Assembly (NCBI GenBank): GCA_002305505.1
Contig: DBRC01000078.1
Span: forward strand, 3,444-18,747
Source: Prevotella sp. UBA1378
GTDB taxonomy: Bacteria; Bacteroidota; Bacteroidia; Bacteroidales; Bacteroidaceae
Reading direction: 5' to 3'
Length of the DNA stretch: 15,304 nt
Positions 13,481 through 15,304 of this stretch are shown in pieces (the first letter of the stretch is position 1; each line of letters opens with the position of its first letter). Position numbers and translations under genes: made by a program. A model generated the notes under the pieces. The model was not told where the DNA came from. It did not search any database and was given only the letters and a program-made list of their open reading frames with translations.

Positions 13481-13531
13481 TTTGCAGCCGCTCCCTATCG
13501 GAATCACGACCTATCGGAAAACGGCTGCAAA
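13481..13531 (-). promoter_or_regulatory. Leader inverted repeat with internal direct repeats, tRNA-tuf operon
   Basis: TTTGCAGCCG and CGGCTGCAAA are perfect 10-base arms (13522-13531 and 13481-13490) separated by 31 bases. The upstream arm overlaps the -7 box, and the transcript should start near GCAGCCG, so the 5' end of the RNA can fold back onto the base just before tRNA-Thr. The loop holds a 10-base direct repeat, CCTATCGGAA on the plus strand, at 13494-13503 and 13510-13519. Likely roles are 5' end protection or regulation of this growth-linked transcript. Confidence 0.7.
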
Positions 13532-13558
13532 GATAGGCATTATTTTTTAATTACCAAA
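13528..13558 (-). promoter_or_regulatory. Promoter of the tRNA-tuf operon
   Basis: The minus strand has TTTG (13555-13558), a 19-base AT-rich spacer and TATCTTTG (13528-13535), a perfect match to the Bacteroidota TAnnTTTG -7 box with good spacing. Transcription should start a few bases further on, about 45-50 bases before tRNA-Thr(UGU). It lies between hpf and the tRNAs, so the tRNA-tuf unit does not depend on readthrough from hpf. Confidence 0.8.
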
Positions 13559-13575
13559 ATTTTTTCGGTTATTTT

Positions 13576-13875
13576 TTATCTGCTCCTCGCTTTTTCCTTG
13601 TATTTCTGTAGCTGCACTTTCATCGAGTCGACACAAAGATCCGTACTCTCCTCGAACGTATCGCTGACTTTCTCGACAAACAAGGTGTTTCCCGGTACGG
13701 TCACCGTCAGGCTCACATCCTTATTCTGGGCTGTGGCAGGCTTCACTACTTTGCATTGCACCTCTACTTTCTGTATGTCCTCGTAAGATCTTTCCAACTT
13801 GGCGATTTTCTTTTCGATAAATGCCTCTAATTTCTCGGTAGCGTCGAAGTGGATCGACTGAATCTTAATTTCCAT
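13576..13875 (-). CDS. hpf: Ribosome hibernation promoting factor, short form (HPF/RaiA family)
   Basis: Encodes a 99-residue protein with the S30AE/HPF beta-alpha fold: MEIKIQSIHFDATEKLEAFI with EKKIAKLERSYEDI, then basic strands KVEVQCKVVKP and KDVSLTVTVPGNTLFVEKV, and a final helix with DLCVDSMKVQLQKYKEK. Members bind the 30S decoding region and silence ribosomes when growth slows. It lacks the C-terminal dimerisation domain of long HPF, so it is of the short type. It follows xerC by 22 bases and probably shares its transcript. The ATG is preceded by a perfect AGGAGGT, the only clear Shine-Dalgarno in the window. A function as RaiA/YfiA rather than HPF cannot be excluded. Confidence 0.93.
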   Translation of the reverse strand: MEIKIQSIHFDATEKLEAFIEKKIAKLERSYEDIQKVEVQCKVVKPATAQNKDVSLTVTVPGNTLFVEKVSDTFEESTDLCVDSMKVQLQKYKEKARSR

Positions 13876-13879
13876 AGTT

Positions 13880-13886
13880 ACCTCCT
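13880..13886 (-). promoter_or_regulatory. Strong Shine-Dalgarno sequence of hpf
   Basis: AGGAGGT ends four bases before the hpf ATG (CAGGAGGTAACT, then ATG). It is fully complementary to the usual anti-Shine-Dalgarno of 16S rRNA. None of the other eleven protein genes in the window has a comparable sequence. It fixes the hpf start codon and suggests a special mode of translation initiation. Confidence 0.9.
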
Positions 13887-13897
13887 GTTTTTAAAGG

Positions 13898-14779
13898 TTA
13901 CGCCCGTGGGTGGGCTTGTTTATAAACTCGCTTCAGCTGCTCGAATGTCGTATGGGTATAAACCTCGGTCGTGTTCAGACTCTGGTGTCCCAGCAGCTTT
14001 TTCACACTTTCCAATCCGGCCTCGTGGTTCAGCATCGCCGTGGCAAAGGTATGCCGCAACACATGCGGGGAACGCTTTTTCATCGCCGTAACCCGGGAAA
14101 GGTGCTTGTGCACGACATAATGCACCTGCGCCCTGTTCATCCGCTTGCCTTCCCGGGTAAGGAAGAGGGCATCCGAAGATTTCGGCACCTGCCCGTCGCG
14201 TAATGCCATGAACTGCCTGAGAGCCTGATCCAGCTCTTCCCCGAAAGGCACGATGCGCTGCTTGTTCCGCTTGCCCGTCACTTTCAGCTGCCGTTGCCCG
14301 AAATCCACGTCCCCGTCGGAGAGCCCTATCAGCTCGGAGAGCCGGATACCCGACTCGTAGAACAACAGCAACATGGTACGCGCACGCACATCCACGTAGC
14401 CCGTGCCCCACTCTACCTTGTCCAGCAATTCGTCCACCTCGTCTTCGCGCATGAAATACGGGAGCGGCTTTGTACGCTTAGGCCCCGCTATGCGGTGGGC
14501 CGGGTCGCTGGCCACCAGGCCGCGGCTGAGGGCAAAACGAAAAAAAGAGCGCACGGCACTCAGATAGGTATTCACCGATGATGCCATGACACCCCTGTCG
14601 ACCATGTATTCCATCCAGCCACGTATAACGTCGGCGTCGACTGCTTCCCAAACAAGTTGACTGTCCAGTTGCTTGAAATAAGCCTCGAAATCGCGGAGCG
14701 CCCTTTCATACCCCTTCACGGTCAGCAGGCTTTTATTCCGCTCGTAGCGTAAGTAATCCAAAAACCGGTCAATCATCAT
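13898..14779 (-). CDS. xerC: Tyrosine recombinase of the XerC/XerD type
   Basis: Encodes a 293-residue tyrosine recombinase, the usual length of XerC/XerD, which resolve chromosome dimers at dif during division. The N-terminal SAM-like DNA-binding domain covers about 1-90 (FLDYLRYERNKSLLTVKGY; SSVNTYLSAVRSFFRF). The catalytic set is complete: R146 in SGIRLSEL, K170 in TGKRNKQR, H239 and R242 in HVLRHTFA, H265 in LLGHQSL and the nucleophile Y274 in TTEVYTH. It lies between rpsU and hpf among core genes, with no attachment-site duplication seen, which favours a housekeeping Xer protein over an island integrase. XerC versus XerD cannot be settled from one copy. Two adjacent ATGs (14779, 14776) are possible starts; no Shine-Dalgarno is present. 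Confidence 0.92.
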   Translation of the reverse strand: MMIDRFLDYLRYERNKSLLTVKGYERALRDFEAYFKQLDSQLVWEAVDADVIRGWMEYMVDRGVMASSVNTYLSAVRSFFRFALSRGLVASDPAHRIAGPKRTKPLPYFMREDEVDELLDKVEWGTGYVDVRARTMLLLFYESGIRLSELIGLSDGDVDFGQRQLKVTGKRNKQRIVPFGEELDQALRQFMALRDGQVPKSSDALFLTREGKRMNRAQVHYVVHKHLSRVTAMKKRSPHVLRHTFATAMLNHEAGLESVKKLLGHQSLNTTEVYTHTTFEQLKRVYKQAHPRA

Positions 14780-14808
14780 CGTTGCACGTTTATTTGTCTT
14801 TTCGGCAA

Positions 14809-14840
14809 CGAATTTACGGAATTTAATTCAAACCACCAAA
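14809..14840 (-). promoter_or_regulatory. Candidate promoter for xerC-hpf
   Basis: In the 76-base gap between rpsU and xerC the minus strand has TTTG (14837-14840), a 20-base spacer and TAAATTCG (14809-14816). This is one base from the TAnnTTTG box at ideal spacing, about 30 bases before the xerC start. It would allow xerC-hpf expression independent of rpsU. No terminator is seen between rpsU and xerC, so readthrough is also likely. Confidence 0.5.
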
Positions 14841-14855
14841 TTTTTTAAGGATATT

Positions 14856-15047
14856 TTATTCCTCTGTAGCGTGCATTTTCTGTACGTAAATGGCGTGTTC
14901 CATCTTAAGGCGCTTCAACACAGACGGTTTGTCGAACTGCTGACGTGCGCGGAGTTCTTTAACGACACCTGTCTTTTCGAATTTTCTCTTGAACTTCTTG
15001 AGAGCCTTCTCGATGTTCTCGCCTTCTTTTACTGGTACAATAATCAT
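14856..15047 (-). CDS. rpsU: 30S ribosomal protein S21 (bS21)
   Basis: Encodes the 63-residue S21 protein: MIIVPVKEGENIEKALKKFK, RKFEKTGVVKELRARQQF, then KPSVLKRLKMEHAIYVQKM. This is the expected S21 pattern with long basic helices. S21 sits on the 30S platform beside the 3' end of 16S rRNA. In studied Bacteroidota, S21 with S18 and S6 helps hide the anti-Shine-Dalgarno, which explains why most genes in the group lack that sequence. rpsU itself has no Shine-Dalgarno here (AATTTAAAACCAAAGCAAA before ATG). It is the first gene of the rpsU-xerC-hpf cluster and has a strong promoter about 70 bases upstream of its start. Confidence 0.98.
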   Translation of the reverse strand: MIIVPVKEGENIEKALKKFKRKFEKTGVVKELRARQQFDKPSVLKRLKMEHAIYVQKMHATEE

Positions 15048-15115
15048 TTTGCTTTGGTTTTAAATTTTTTAATTAAACTTGATGCTTTTGGGCACAATGC
15101 CACAATTTGCGGCTG

Positions 15116-15147
15116 CAAAATTACAACTAATTTACCAAACGAACAAA
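15116..15147 (-). promoter_or_regulatory. Promoter of rpsU
   Basis: The minus strand has TTTG (15144-15147), a 20-base spacer and TAATTTTG (15116-15123), a perfect TAnnTTTG -7 box. The bases after it, CAGCCG, are the same as after the tRNA-tuf promoter. A small inverted repeat, TTTGC-AGCC-GCAAA (15106-15119), overlaps the box. The predicted transcript has a leader of about 60 bases. Upstream of it (15148-15258) I see no gene or recognisable element. Confidence 0.8.
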
Positions 15148-15258
15148 CTTTTTGCTGTTTTTTTAATTTTCACTGCAGATTCTCATCGGAGGGGCACCTC
15201 AAAAACACCATGCCTGTGCGCAAGCGGTTCCCTGCTAAGGCTCCTGTAATAAAGGCCT

Positions 15259-15303
15259 GAGTTCGGGATAAGGATATCACGCTAATCCGGACGGCGGTGC
15301 CCC
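15259..15303 (-). repeat. Dispersed repeat, right copy (inverted relative to 69-112)
   Basis: Read on the minus strand it runs GGGGCACCGCCGTCCGGATTA, split here as GGGGCACCGCCG then TCCGGATTA, followed by GCGTGATATCCTTATCCC and GAACTC. It matches the left copy at 35 of 44 aligned bases plus one extra T. It reaches the window edge and may continue outside. It lies upstream of the rpsU promoter. Confidence 0.7.
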
Positions 15304-15304
15304 C

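Noticed and set aside
13559..13575. ACCGAAAAAATTTTGGT hairpin as an hpf terminator
   Set aside because: The stem is short and AT-rich, no T tract follows, and it overlaps the -33 region of the tRNA-tuf promoter.
13274..13786. Plus-strand frame of 170 codons beginning with GGDGFEPPKASPADLQSAPF
   Set aside because: It is the antisense translation of tRNA-Tyr and tRNA-Thr, a well-known kind of false protein (GFEPP...DLQSAPFGHSGN), running on into antisense hpf.
13898..14779. Tyrosine recombinase beside tRNA genes as an integrase of a genomic island
   Set aside because: Its length and catalytic pattern are those of housekeeping Xer proteins, it lies between rpsU and hpf, and no cargo genes or duplicated tRNA ends were seen.

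Overview
The window holds a core information-processing locus of a bacterium of the phylum Bacteroidota, most likely order Bacteroidales. The protein sequences point there (1270-residue RpoB, 1442-residue RpoC without the large lineage inserts of other phyla, 63-residue S21). So do promoters of the TTTG / TAnnTTTG type and the near absence of Shine-Dalgarno sequences. Genus and species cannot be read from the window. No mobile island, CRISPR array, defence system or metabolic cluster is visible.

All genes lie on the minus strand, so they are transcribed from right to left. The order of transcription is: promoter, rpsU (S21), xerC-like tyrosine recombinase, hpf (ribosome hibernation factor); then a second promoter, tRNA-Thr(UGU), tRNA-Tyr(GUA), tRNA-Gly(UCC), tRNA-Thr(GGU), tuf (EF-Tu), a strong hairpin, tRNA-Trp(CCA), secE, nusG, rplK, rplA, rplJ, rplL, an attenuator-like terminator, rpoB, rpoC and a classic intrinsic terminator. 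The tRNA-Thr-Tyr-Gly-Thr-tuf-secE-nusG-rplKAJL-rpoBC order matches the E. coli thrU-tyrU-glyT-thrT-tufB to rpoBC region, with tRNA-Trp inserted before secE.

Together the genes make tRNAs and EF-Tu for elongation, the L11/L1/L10/L12 stalk proteins, the NusG elongation factor, the SecE translocon subunit and the two large RNA polymerase subunits. The upstream operon adds S21, which in Bacteroidota helps hide the anti-Shine-Dalgarno of 16S rRNA, and HPF, which inactivates ribosomes when growth slows. The hairpin after rplL fits the known need to make more L12 than RNA polymerase.

Both ends of the window (1-298 and 15048-15304) contain no gene. Each end carries one copy of a dispersed, inverted repeat of about 44 bases, and the left copy runs into three 23-24 base tandem units. 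The most useful oddities are: a perfect Shine-Dalgarno in front of hpf and of no other gene here; the inverted dispersed repeats; intercistronic arrays with a 7-base period; a leader hairpin at the start of the tRNA-tuf transcript; and an A19-U56 covariation in tRNA-Gly. I do not see a wholly new biological system; the hpf/S21 circuit is the best candidate for undescribed regulation and is a hypothesis.
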